From contig NZ_JAUSSR010000010.1 of assembly GCF_030812475.1 (NCBI RefSeq), positions 264,146 to 328,145 of the forward strand: 64,000 nucleotides of DNA, in the 5' to 3' direction. Source of the stretch: Pseudomonas lini (GTDB lineage Bacteria > Pseudomonadota > Gammaproteobacteria > Pseudomonadales > Pseudomonadaceae). Each line of letters begins with the position of its first letter. Within the stretch, counting starts at the first letter, position 1. The position numbers and the translations under genes were made by a program. Below the pieces are notes generated by a model, which was not told the origin of the DNA, searched no databases, and saw only the letters and a list, made by a program, of their open reading frames with translations. Shown here in pieces: positions 10,004-18,528 of this stretch.

Positions 10004-10626
10004 AGGCTGATCCCGACGTCGAACACAATGCTGCGACCCAGGTTGCTGCGCAGGAAATCCGGCGCATCCGGGTGCGCGAACAGCACGCGGGCAAAGGTCG
10101 GGCCGACCAGCGACAACGAACGCCAGCCCTGCCGCAGGTATTCGGTAGGCGGCGGGAAATGACTGTTGAGGTCGAGTACTTCGCGCTTGAGGCTGGCGAA
10201 GGCAATGATGTCCAGCTCCCCCAGGTCCATGCCGCGTTCTTTGTAGTTGTGCGCTTTTTTGCGCAAGGTCGGTGCCAGTCTCAGCAAGAACTCATTGGCC
10301 GGAATGCGCCTGGGCTTGGCCTCGCGGCGCACCAGCTGACTCAGGGAAAACGCGCTGCGCCGGCGTTGCAGCTCATCGCGCCACTCGTCGTTGAGGCGCC
10401 GGCCTTCGTCCAGGACGAAGAACACCTCGAAACTGGCGTCACGGAACAGCACATCCGGCGGCTCTCCGGCGGGTGCGAACTCATCGGCGCGGTAGGGAAT
10501 GTTCAGGCCCTGCAACAGGCGCTGGCACACCCAACGCTCACGCTCCCATTTGCGGGCATTGGAGAGAAACGCATTGGCTTGCTCGGCCGCGATGGTCAGC
10601 AGGCGTAAGTAATCGGAGTCATCCAT
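10000..10626 (-). CDS. DUF1780 protein
   Basis: A 208-residue soluble protein starting MDDSDYLRLLTIAAE. The start was set at the ATG that removes eleven poorly conserved residues. Acidic and basic residues in DVLFRDASFEVFFVLDEGRR and DLGELDIIAFAS recall a nuclease-like fold, but this is only an impression. Members of DUF1780 occur next to MOSC and ndh genes in Pseudomonas. No function can be assigned. Confidence 0.8.
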   Translation of the reverse strand: MDDSDYLRLLTIAAEQANAFLSNARKWERERWVCQRLLQGLNIPYRADEFAPAGEPPDVLFRDASFEVFFVLDEGRRLNDEWRDELQRRRSAFSLSQLVRREAKPRRIPANEFLLRLAPTLRKKAHNYKERGMDLGELDIIAFASLKREVLDLNSHFPPPTEYLRQGWRSLSLVGPTFARVLFAHPDAPDFLRSNLGRSIVFDVGISL

Positions 10627-10752
10627 AAGCCCAAGCTTAGCGTTCAAATGCGATCGCAAAGAAGACAGTTTATCTCACAAGGTCAGAAATCTGCCGGATC
10701 TGCGGCGCGACATGCCCGCGACCCACCCCATTCCACGCCCGCTTCAGGGCTT

Positions 10753-10788
10753 TGCACAAAACGGATAGTGATCTGCGCACAGCGGATA
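10753..10788 (+). promoter_or_regulatory. Tandem XylS/BenR-type operator upstream of benK
   Basis: Two direct half-sites are spaced 21 bases apart: TGCA-N6-GGATA (10753-10767) and TGCG-N6-GGATA (10774-10788). The XylS/BenR operator in the Pm and ben promoters is TGCA-N6-GGNTA twice, separated by six bases, which is exactly this geometry. Only one base, in the second TGCA, deviates. The pair ends 90 bases before the benK ATG, leaving room for the core promoter. Confidence 0.75.
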
Positions 10789-10878
10789 TTTGCCCCTGCC
10801 TGGCAGCTTTACCCTCGGCTTTACGGGACGTTAGCCGCTTTACCAACGCTCTAAAAACAACAACAAGAGATAGATGCC

Positions 10879-12246
10879 ATGCGCAAGATTGACGTACATG
10901 AGGTTATCGACAACGCACGATTCAATCGCTTCCACTGGATGGTGCTGTTCTGGTGTGCCCTGATCATCATCTTCGATGGTTACGATCTGGTGATTTACGG
11001 CGTAGTGCTGCCGATGCTGATGAAAGAGTGGGGGCTCAGTCCCTTGCAAGCGGGTGCGCTGGGCAGCTATGCACTGTTTGGAATGATGTTTGGCGCGCTG
11101 TTCTTCGGGCCGCTGTCGGACAGGATTGGCCGAAAAAAGGCCATCACGATCTGCGTGATGCTTTTCAGCGGTTTTACCGTGCTCAACGGATTTGCCCGCA
11201 ACCCCACCGAGTTTGGTATTTGCCGGTTCATTGCCGGGCTGGGCATTGGCGGGGTGATGCCAAACGTCGTGGCGCTGATGAACGAGTACGCGCCAAAGAA
11301 AATCCGCAGCACGCTGGTGGCGATCATGTTCAGCGGCTACTCGGTGGGCGGCATGCTGTCGGCAGGGCTGGGCATTGTCCTGATCCCGAGTTTTGGCTGG
11401 CAATCGGTGTTCTACGTGGCGGTGCTGCCGTTGCTGTTGTTGCCGCTGATCATGTACTTCCTGCCCGAGTCGGTGGGTTTCATGCTGCGCCAGGGGCGCA
11501 ATGAAGAGGCGCGCACCATCCTGCAGCGGATCGATCCGGCTTACGTCGCGCAAACCGGCGATCAATTGCAGATGAGCGATGTGAAAGGTACTGGCACGCC
11601 GGTACTGCAGCTGTTTCGCGAAGGTCGGGCGCTGCGTACGCTGATGCTGTGGCTGGCGTTTTTCTGCTGCCTGCTGATGGTCTACGCCTTGAGTTCCTGG
11701 CTGCCGAAACTGATGGCCAATGCCGGTTACAGCCTGGGCTCGAGCCTGTCGTTCCTGCTGGTGCTCAACTTCGGTGCCATTTTCGGTGCGGTCGGCGGCG
11801 GTGTGCTGGGGGATAAACTCAACCTGCCGCGGGTGTTGGCGGTGTTCTTCGCCGGTGCCGCCGTATCGATCACCTTGCTGGGATTCAACAGCCCGATGCC
11901 GGTGCTGTACCTGCTGATCGCGATTGCAGGTGCTACCACTATCGGCTCGCAGATTCTGTTGTACGCCTGCGCCGCGCAGTTCTACTCCATGACCATTCGC
12001 TCCACCGGCCTGGGTTGGGCGTCTGGCATAGGGCGCAACGGAGCTATCGTCGGCCCGCTGCTGGGCGGTGCCTTGCTCGGGATCAACCTGCCGCTGCAGC
12101 TGAACTTCATGGCCTTTGCCTTGCCCGGTGCGGTGGCCGCGATTGCCATGACCGTGTTCGCCATCAGCAGCCGGCGCAGTGCCCGGCTACAGCCGCCTGT
12201 CTCCCAGCAAAAATCGCCTGACGGGGCTATTGGCGAGGTTTCATGA
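10879..12246 (+). CDS. benK: MFS aromatic acid transporter, BenK type
   Basis: A 455-residue major facilitator with 12 predicted membrane segments. The signature GPLSDRIGRKK follows segment 2. The N-terminal IIFDGYDLVIYGVVLP with its membrane Asp residues is typical of the aromatic acid:H+ symporter family (PcaK/BenK). Benzoate is the likely substrate because benE and an OprD porin follow and a BenR-type operator precedes. Its stop overlaps benE by four bases. PcaK-like 4-hydroxybenzoate transport is the main alternative. Confidence 0.8.
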   Translation: MRKIDVHEVIDNARFNRFHWMVLFWCALIIIFDGYDLVIYGVVLPMLMKEWGLSPLQAGALGSYALFGMMFGALFFGPLSDRIGRKKAITICVMLFSGFTVLNGFARNPTEFGICRFIAGLGIGGVMPNVVALMNEYAPKKIRSTLVAIMFSGYSVGGMLSAGLGIVLIPSFGWQSVFYVAVLPLLLLPLIMYFLPESVGFMLRQGRNEEARTILQRIDPAYVAQTGDQLQMSDVKGTGTPVLQLFREGRALRTLMLWLAFFCCLLMVYALSSWLPKLMANAGYSLGSSLSFLLVLNFGAIFGAVGGGVLGDKLNLPRVLAVFFAGAAVSITLLGFNSPMPVLYLLIAIAGATTIGSQILLYACAAQFYSMTIRSTGLGWASGIGRNGAIVGPLLGGALLGINLPLQLNFMAFALPGAVAAIAMTVFAISSRRSARLQPPVSQQKSPDGAIGEVS

Positions 12247-13463
12247 AAACGTTATTCCAGGATTTTTCCCTGTCGGCGGCAGTCGCCGGATTTATCGCCA
12301 CGGTGATTTCCTACGCAGGCCCGTTGGTGATCATCTTCCAGGCGGCGGAGACCGCGCACCTCTCGCGAGAAGTGTTGTCATCCTGGGTCTGGGCGATTTC
12401 CATCGGCAGCGCCGTGCTCGGCATAGGCCTGAGCCTGCGTTACCGGGTACCGGTGATCATCGCGTGGTCGGCGCCGGGTTCGGCGTTGCTGGTGGCGCTG
12501 TTGCCCGGGATCTCCATGCCGGAGGCGGTGGGGGCTTACCTGGTCAGCAGCCTGATTATCTTTGTGGTCGGGGTATCCGGGGCGTTTGACCGGATCATCG
12601 GCAAACTGCCAGCGGCCATTGCGGCAGCGATGCTGGCCGGGATTCTGTTCAGCTTCGGCACCGGGTTGTTCGTGTCGTTGCAGGGCAAGCCGTGGCTGGT
12701 GCTGGCGATGTTCGCCACTTACCTGATCTGCAAACGGGTTATGCCGCGTTATGCGGTGTTGATGGTGCTGTTGGTGGGCTGTTCCATGGCCTTTTTCGCC
12801 GGTGATTTGCACCGCGAAGCGCTGGTGATCGGGATGGCCACGCCAGTGTGGATCACCCCCGCGTTCAGCCTGAGCGCGACCCTGAACATTGCCTTGCCGT
12901 TGGTGATGGTGGCGCTGACCGGCCAGTTCGTGCCCGGCATGGCGGTGCTGCGCGCCAGCGGTTATTCGACGCCGGCAAGCCCGATCATCGCCAGCAGCGC
13001 GTTGGGCTCGGCGCTGTTGGCTCCGTTCGGTTGTCACGGGCTGAATCTGGCGGCGATCACCGCGGCCATATGCACCGGCCGCGAGGCCCATGAAAACCCG
13101 GGCAAACGCTATGTGGCCGGCGTCGTCGGAGGCCTGTGCTACCTGGTGCTGGGGATCTTCGGCGCCACCCTGGTTTCACTGTTTTCGGCATTCCCCAAAG
13201 AATTGATCGCCGCCCTGGCCGGGCTCGCGCTGTTCGCTGCAATTGCCGGGGCACTGGCCGGCGCCATGGCTGTGCCCAAGGATCGCGAAGCGGCGCTGGT
13301 GACCTTTCTCACCACCGCGTCGGGTATGTCGTTGTTGGGATTGTCCGCTGCATTTTGGGGGATGATTTTCGGCATGGTTACCCACGCGCTTTTGAACGCC
13401 CGTCGTCCAGTTCCCCGCAGCGAAGCCGTTGCGGCTAAAGCACTTCAACCTGTCGATAAATAA
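12243..13463 (+). CDS. benE: Benzoate/H+ symporter BenE
   Basis: A 406-residue membrane protein with about 12 helices. It carries the BenE-family segments YRVPVIIAWSAPGSALL near residue 75 and GCHGLNLAAITAAICTGREA near 265. It overlaps benK by ATGA and ends 16 bases before the porin start, so all three form one operon. BenE proteins import benzoate. Together with BenK it gives two inner-membrane routes. Confidence 0.9.
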   Translation: MKTLFQDFSLSAAVAGFIATVISYAGPLVIIFQAAETAHLSREVLSSWVWAISIGSAVLGIGLSLRYRVPVIIAWSAPGSALLVALLPGISMPEAVGAYLVSSLIIFVVGVSGAFDRIIGKLPAAIAAAMLAGILFSFGTGLFVSLQGKPWLVLAMFATYLICKRVMPRYAVLMVLLVGCSMAFFAGDLHREALVIGMATPVWITPAFSLSATLNIALPLVMVALTGQFVPGMAVLRASGYSTPASPIIASSALGSALLAPFGCHGLNLAAITAAICTGREAHENPGKRYVAGVVGGLCYLVLGIFGATLVSLFSAFPKELIAALAGLALFAAIAGALAGAMAVPKDREAALVTFLTTASGMSLLGLSAAFWGMIFGMVTHALLNARRPVPRSEAVAAKALQPVDK

Positions 13464-13479
13464 AAACAAGAGAAAAACG

Positions 13480-14748
13480 ATGAAACAGATTCTTCCAACA
13501 ACCGGTTCGGTGTTGTCCATGGCGGTCGTCTCGAGTTTATCCGCCGGTGCCATGGCCGCCGAGGGCGGCTTCATAGAAGACACCACGGCGACCTTGCAAG
13601 CGCGCAATTACTACTTCAGCCGGGACTTTTCCGACATCGTCGGCGCCAACCGGCAATCGAAGGCCGAAGAGTGGGCGCAGGGCTTCATTCTCAATGTCAA
13701 ATCCGGTTACACCCAAGGCCCGGTCGGTTTTGGCTTGGATGTCATCGGCCTGCTCGGCCTCAAGCTCGACAGCAGTCCGGACCGGGTCAATACCGGTTTG
13801 CTGCCGGTGCAGGATGACGGCCGTGCGGCGAATGATTACAGCCGGCTGGAAGGCGCGTTGAAGGTGCGCTATTCCAGGACCGAACTGAGGGTGGGTGAAT
13901 TGCAACCCAACGTGCCGGTACTGGCCTTCAGCGATATCCGACTGTTGCCACCCAGCTATCAGGGTGCAAGTATCAGCTCGAACGAGATCGATGGCCTGAC
14001 CTTGCAAGGCGGTCACTTGCGGTCCACCAGCCTGCGCAACGAGGCGGGCGACGAAAAGATGCAAGCCATGCTGGGTCACGTACCACAGCGTCAGGTCAGC
14101 AGTGACGGCTTCAACTTTGCCGGCGCCGACTACGCCTTCAATGACAAGCGCACCTCGGTCAGCGCCTGGCTCGGGCAACTGGAAGATATCTACAACCAGC
14201 GCTTTATCGGCCTCAAGCACAGCCAGCCGCTGGGCAACTGGACCCTGGGCGCCAATCTCGGTTATTACGATTCTCGCGAAGACGGCAAAAAGCTGCTGGG
14301 CAATATCGACAACCAGGCGTTCTTCTCCCTGCTGTCGGCCAAACGCGGCGGCCACACGTTTTATCTGGGGTATCAGGGCATGTTCGGCGACAGCGCCTTC
14401 CCGCGGGTCTTTGCCAATATCAGTCCGCTGGGCAACGAAGTGCCGACCTACGAGTTTGCCTATACCGACGAGCGCTCCTGGCAGGCGCGTTACGACTACG
14501 ATTTCGCGGCCCTCGGCGTGCCGGGGCTGACCAGTACTGTGCGCTACATCACCGGCAACAATGTCGATACCGGCCTGGGTTTCGAAGGCAAGGATCGCGA
14601 ACGTGATCTCGATCTCGGCTATGTGCTGCAGAGCGGCAACCTCAAGGGCCTGGGTATCCGCGTGCGTAATGTGATGGCGCGTTCCAACTACCGCAGTGAC
14701 ATCGATGAGAACCGTTTGATCCTCAGCTATACGTGGACGTTGCTATGA
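13480..14748 (+). CDS. benF: OprD-family outer membrane porin, BenF-like
   Basis: A 422-residue beta-barrel precursor. A signal peptide ends near residue 26 (AMAAEGGF), followed by FIEDTTATLQARNYYFSRDF, the standard beginning of mature OprD-family porins, and a C-terminal aromatic strand (ILSYTWTLL). OprD porins are substrate-selective 18-strand channels. Gene order after benK and benE points to benzoate. The start was placed at MKQILPTT because the upstream in-frame residues are not signal-like. Confidence 0.85.
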   Translation: MKQILPTTGSVLSMAVVSSLSAGAMAAEGGFIEDTTATLQARNYYFSRDFSDIVGANRQSKAEEWAQGFILNVKSGYTQGPVGFGLDVIGLLGLKLDSSPDRVNTGLLPVQDDGRAANDYSRLEGALKVRYSRTELRVGELQPNVPVLAFSDIRLLPPSYQGASISSNEIDGLTLQGGHLRSTSLRNEAGDEKMQAMLGHVPQRQVSSDGFNFAGADYAFNDKRTSVSAWLGQLEDIYNQRFIGLKHSQPLGNWTLGANLGYYDSREDGKKLLGNIDNQAFFSLLSAKRGGHTFYLGYQGMFGDSAFPRVFANISPLGNEVPTYEFAYTDERSWQARYDYDFAALGVPGLTSTVRYITGNNVDTGLGFEGKDRERDLDLGYVLQSGNLKGLGIRVRNVMARSNYRSDIDENRLILSYTWTLL

Positions 14749-14756
14749 AGCAGCGA

Positions 14757-14999
14757 TCACAGATTGCTCATGCAATTGCCCATCACCTGATAGGTCACGC
14801 TATGGGTCTGGCCCTGATGATCGATGTAGACCATGGTCGCCGGCACCACGTCGCAGGCGGTAGCGGTGTCGGTTACTGACACCACCTGGGCGATGTCCAG
14901 CGGCTGCGCCGGATTGTACGGGGTGGCAGCCGCCTCGTTGCCGGCGGCCATGGCCGAGGTGGCGACAACGCTCAGAAACAGGCTGATCAGGGTTTTCAT
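14757..14999 (-). CDS. DUF2790 small secreted protein
   Basis: An 80-residue protein with a clear signal peptide (MKTLISLFLSVVATSAMA, cut after residue 18). The mature part has two cysteines, near residues 49 and 76, likely to form a disulfide, and ends VTYQVMGNCMSNL, typical of DUF2790. It is convergent with the porin gene, only eight bases away, and divergent from the LysR regulator. Several DUF2790 paralogues are common in pseudomonads. The function is unknown. Confidence 0.85.
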   Translation of the reverse strand: MKTLISLFLSVVATSAMAAGNEAAATPYNPAQPLDIAQVVSVTDTATACDVVPATMVYIDHQGQTHSVTYQVMGNCMSNL

Positions 15000-15121
15000 T
15001 TTTCCGTGCTCCGTGTTGATTCCGATACCGCCATTCTAGTCTTTGCCCTTGGCCGATAAAGCGGCTAGGGTCTGAAGCAGCCTTACAAGAAACGTAACAA
15101 TCTCTGCCCCTGGGAGGGCCC

Positions 15122-16054
15122 ATGGATTTGCTCAATAACTTGCGGGTGTTCGTCCGGGTGGTGGACTGCGCAAGTTTTACGGGTGCCGCCGATGCGCTGG
15201 ACCTGTCGACCGCGCAAGTATCGCGACTGGTGGCGGATCTGGAGCAGCATGTTCAGGCTCGCTTGCTGCAACGCACCACGCGGCGGTTGAGCCTGACCGA
15301 GGCTGGTGAGCGCTTCCTGTTGCGCAGTCGACAAATACTCGAAGAAATGGAGGAGGCAACGGCAGAAGCCCGGGGTGCGCATCTCAAACCCAGTGGACGC
15401 CTGCGGGTGCACAGCATGAACGGCCTGGGCGTGCTGATCACGCCATTGATCGCCCGCTACAGCGAGCTCTACCCCGATGTAGTGTTCGAGTTGACCCTGT
15501 CGCAGCGCAATCCCGATCCGCTGGAGGAAGGGCACGACGTGGTGATTTCGATCGCCCACGAACTGGCCGATTCGCAATCGGTCGCCCACTCCATCGGACA
15601 GATCTACAGCGTGCTCTGCGCCTCCCCGGCGTACCTGCAGCGGCGAGGCGTACCGCACACGCCGCCGGCGCTGAACGAACATCAGTGCCTGCGCATGGTC
15701 GACCCCTTGTACAGCGATGAATGGGTATTCCAGGACGAACAAGGCGAACAGGCGGTCAGCCCGGCGAAAACCTTCCAGTGCAACGTCGCCGAATCGATGG
15801 TCAAGGCGTCGGAGGCCGGGATGGGGATCTGCCTGATTCCGTTCTATACCGCAACGCGCCCCTTGAGCGATGGCACCTTGTTGCGCTTGCTGCCGGCCTG
15901 GCGCCCCCGTCAACGCACGGTGTATGCACTGTATCCGTCACGGCGTTTTCTCGACGCCAAGGTCCGGACCTGGGTGGACTTTCTCAAGGCCGAATTACCC
16001 AAACTGTTCGCCGAGCACGAGGCGGTGATGGACGATCCGCGGCATTGGGCCTGA
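15122..16054 (+). CDS. LysR-type transcriptional regulator
   Basis: A 310-residue regulator. The winged helix-turn-helix is at about residues 1-60 (FVRVVDCASFTGAADALDLSTAQVSRLVADLE) and the substrate-binding domain at about 90-300. The helix pattern and RTTRRLSLTEAGERFL are those of the CrgA-like branch. It is divergent from the DUF2790 gene, the usual arrangement for a LysR target, and does not belong to the AraC/XylS class that would control the ben genes. The effector is unknown. Confidence 0.9.
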   Translation: MDLLNNLRVFVRVVDCASFTGAADALDLSTAQVSRLVADLEQHVQARLLQRTTRRLSLTEAGERFLLRSRQILEEMEEATAEARGAHLKPSGRLRVHSMNGLGVLITPLIARYSELYPDVVFELTLSQRNPDPLEEGHDVVISIAHELADSQSVAHSIGQIYSVLCASPAYLQRRGVPHTPPALNEHQCLRMVDPLYSDEWVFQDEQGEQAVSPAKTFQCNVAESMVKASEAGMGICLIPFYTATRPLSDGTLLRLLPAWRPRQRTVYALYPSRRFLDAKVRTWVDFLKAELPKLFAEHEAVMDDPRHWA

Positions 16055-16130
16055 CGTCGAAGCGCTGGCTAAGGGCGGTGTAGACTGAGGGTCTGTTCTC
16101 TTTCGGCAAGACAAGGGAGTGTGCCCAGCC

Positions 16131-16820
16131 ATGATCGGCGCCGAGTTACTGTCATCCGAAACCCTCACGGTAGGCTGGTTGATCTATGCGTCGGCGCTGG
16201 TCTGGGCGGTTGCGCGAGCGCCGTGGGTCGAACTGTTCAGTGACAGCCGCCGCCAGCATTTGCTGTTCGGCACGGTATTCGCGCTGTTCATGCTGTGGCT
16301 GGTGCGACGGGACTTCGATACTGGCGTCTCCTACCACTTCATTGGCATGACCGCCGTGACCCTGTTGCTCGACTGGCCGCTGGCGATTGTCGGCGGGTTG
16401 GTCGCGCAAGCGGGGCTGGTGCTGCTCGGCCGTCAGGATGTGGCGGCGATGGGGGTCAATGGCGCGCTGCTGATCCTGCTGCCGGTGCTGGTCACCGAGT
16501 GCTGCGCAATCCTGGTGGAGCGAGCGCAGCCGCGCAATCCCTTTGTGTATATCTTCGTTTCCGGATTTTTTGCGGCGGCGCTCTCGGCGTTGCTGTGTCT
16601 GCTGCTGGCGCTGTGGTTGCTGTGGTTCGACGAACGTTTTGCCATGCCCTATTGGCTGGAAGACTTTGTCGGTTACCTGTGGCTGATCATTTTTCCGGAG
16701 GCGTTTATCAACGGCATGGTGGTCAGCGCGCTGGTGGTGTTCTGTCCCGAGTGGCTGGAGACGTTCAACCGCACGCGCTACCTTTCGGCGCCGTGGAATG
16801 ACGACGATCCAAAATCCTGA
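16131..16820 (+). CDS. CbiM-like energy-coupling-factor membrane protein
   Basis: A 229-residue integral membrane protein with about six to seven helices and the segment LIIFPEAFINGMVVSALVVF, which resembles the C-terminal part of ECF transporter S/permease components of the CbiM type. No ATPase or CbiQ partner is adjacent, so it may work alone or with components elsewhere. The start is the ATG preceded by GGGAGTG. The substrate (Co2+, Ni2+ or another) is undetermined. Confidence 0.65.
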   Translation: MIGAELLSSETLTVGWLIYASALVWAVARAPWVELFSDSRRQHLLFGTVFALFMLWLVRRDFDTGVSYHFIGMTAVTLLLDWPLAIVGGLVAQAGLVLLGRQDVAAMGVNGALLILLPVLVTECCAILVERAQPRNPFVYIFVSGFFAAALSALLCLLLALWLLWFDERFAMPYWLEDFVGYLWLIIFPEAFINGMVVSALVVFCPEWLETFNRTRYLSAPWNDDDPKS

Positions 16821-16838
16821 TCCGGCAACAAAGCGGGG

Positions 16839-17039
16839 TCAGTGACGCGGCTCGAAGTCTTCGCTGAACATGTCGTCTTCGGCATCCGGGCTCACCGGAA
16901 TCTTGTGTTCTTCCGACGCCCAGGCGCCCAGGTCGATCAATTTGCAACGATCCGAACAGAATGGCCGGAATTTGTTTTCAGGGCTCCACTCGACAGGTGC
17001 GCCGCACGTTGGGCAATCGACGGTTGGGGTTTGGCTCAT
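16839..17039 (-). CDS. yacG: DNA gyrase inhibitor YacG
   Basis: A 66-residue zinc protein with the four ligands C9, C12, C28 and C32 in CPTC and CSDRC, followed by the family motif RCKLIDLGAWASEEHKIP and an acidic tail. YacG binds GyrB and blocks DNA binding by gyrase. It overlaps coaE by four bases, the usual coaE-yacG order next to pilD in gammaproteobacteria. Confidence 0.95.
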   Translation of the reverse strand: MSQTPTVDCPTCGAPVEWSPENKFRPFCSDRCKLIDLGAWASEEHKIPVSPDAEDDMFSEDFEPRH

Positions 17040-17659
17040 GACTGGCCTCCACGCAATGTAAGGTAAAAGTGATGCAGGCGTTCGACTTCGCTGTGCAGCC
17101 AGGCGAGGTCGCGGTCGTTGACCACCACATCGTCGGCATGGCTCAGGCGATCCTGGCGGCTGGACTGGGCCTTGAGGATTGCCTTTACCTGTTGCTCGCT
17201 GGTCTGGTCACGCTGCAGGGTGCGTTCGATCTGTAGCTGTTCGGGGGCATCGATCACCAGCACCCGTTGAGTCATGGCGTACTGCCCCGACTCGATCAGC
17301 AACGGCGAAACCAGAATCGCGTAAGGCGATTGTGCCTTGGCCAGATGATCGGCGATTTCCCTGGCGATCAGCGGATGCAGCAGCGCTTCGAGCCAGAGAC
17401 GTTGTTCCGGCACCTCGAAGATCAGTTTGCGCAGCGCCGCGCGATCCAGCTGCCCGTCGGTTTGCAGCACGCCGGGACCGAAGTGTTCGGCGATCTTCGC
17501 CAGGGCCGGGCGCCCCGGCTCCACCACCCAACGCGCCGCATGGTCGGCGTCCACCAGGTGCACGCCCAGGTCGATGAAGTGCTGGGCCGCCGCGCTTTTG
17601 CCACTGCCGATGCCGCCGGTCAGGCCGAGAATCCAGGGTTTTTCCACAAGGGTATTCAT
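17036..17659 (-). CDS. coaE: Dephospho-CoA kinase
   Basis: A 207-residue P-loop kinase that makes the final step of coenzyme A synthesis. The P-loop GGIGSGKS is at residues 15-22, and the DADHAARWVVEPG and RDQTSEQQVKAILKAQ segments are those of CoaE. ATG at 17657-17659 (MNTLVEKP) was chosen. It overlaps the pilD stop by four bases and is part of the pilBCD-coaE-yacG run. Confidence 0.95.
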   Translation of the reverse strand: MNTLVEKPWILGLTGGIGSGKSAAAQHFIDLGVHLVDADHAARWVVEPGRPALAKIAEHFGPGVLQTDGQLDRAALRKLIFEVPEQRLWLEALLHPLIAREIADHLAKAQSPYAILVSPLLIESGQYAMTQRVLVIDAPEQLQIERTLQRDQTSEQQVKAILKAQSSRQDRLSHADDVVVNDRDLAWLHSEVERLHHFYLTLRGGQS

Positions 17660-18528
17660 TTCAAACCGACAAACTGCCAATAGAAGTCGGTTATTTGACC
17701 ACCCCAGAGCAAGGCAATCCAGCCGGCAATTGCCAGATAGGGGCCGAAAGGGATCGGCGTCGAGGTTTTCGCGTTGCGCATGCGCAGCCAGATCACGCCG
17801 ATGACGGCACCCACCAGGGATGCCAGCAGGATCGTCAGTGGCAGGATCTGCCAGCCGCCCCAGGCGCCAAGCATCGCCAACAGCTTGAAATCACCGTGAC
17901 CCATGCCATCCTTGCCGGTGACCAGCTTGAACAACCAGAACACCGACCACAGCGCCGTGTAGCCGGCTATCGCGCCCCACAACGCCTCCTGCAACGGCAC
18001 GAACAGGCCGAAACTGTTGACGATCAATCCGAGCCACATCAGGGGTAGCACCAGCACATCCGGCAGCAGTTGGTGCTCGGCGTCGATCAGGCTCATGGCC
18101 AACAGGCCCCAGGTCAGGACCAGCGCCATGCCTGCAGGCCAACCAAACCCGAAGTGCCAGGCGATAAAGGCCGACAGCACACCGCAGGCCAGTTCGGTCA
18201 AAGGGTAGCGTTTGCCGATCGGCGCCTTGCAGCTTGAGCATCGCCCTCGCAGAAACGCATAACTGAGCACTGGAATGTTTTCCCAGGCCCGAATCCGGTG
18301 GCTACAGTGAGGGCACTGAGAGTGGGGCAGCAGCAGGTTGTAAACCGGCAGGGGCGTTTCCTCGGGCAAGCCCAGGATGTCATGGGCCTGCAGTCGCCAC
18401 TCACGCTCGAGCATTTTCGGCAGGCGCCAGATCACTACATTGAGGAAGCTGCCGACCAGCAGGCCAACCACGGCGGCAACGATGACGAAGGTCAGCGGAT
18501 AGACAGTCAGAATGTCGTTCAAGGGCAT
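17656..18528 (-). CDS. pilD: Prepilin peptidase/N-methyltransferase PilD
   Basis: A 290-residue inner-membrane aspartic protease that cleaves the leader of PilA and type II pseudopilins after Gly and methylates the new N-terminus. The cytoplasmic zinc site uses C72, C75, C97 and C100. The catalytic aspartates are D149 (LIDAEHQLLPD) and D213 (GMGHGDFK). It overlaps pilC by one base and coaE by four. Confidence 0.97.
   Translation of the reverse strand: MPLNDILTVYPLTFVIVAAVVGLLVGSFLNVVIWRLPKMLEREWRLQAHDILGLPEETPLPVYNLLLPHSQCPHCSHRIRAWENIPVLSYAFLRGRCSSCKAPIGKRYPLTELACGVLSAFIAWHFGFGWPAGMALVLTWGLLAMSLIDAEHQLLPDVLVLPLMWLGLIVNSFGLFVPLQEALWGAIAGYTALWSVFWLFKLVTGKDGMGHGDFKLLAMLGAWGGWQILPLTILLASLVGAVIGVIWLRMRNAKTSTPIPFGPYLAIAGWIALLWGGQITDFYWQFVGLK

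Noticed and set aside
10879..12246. Signs of transfer in the ben operon
   Set aside because: Base composition and codon use look like the neighbouring core genes and there are no flanking mobile elements or repeats.
15001..15121. LysR box between the DUF2790 and LysR genes
   Set aside because: No convincing T-N11-A palindrome was found; the regulator presumably binds here but the site is not readable.
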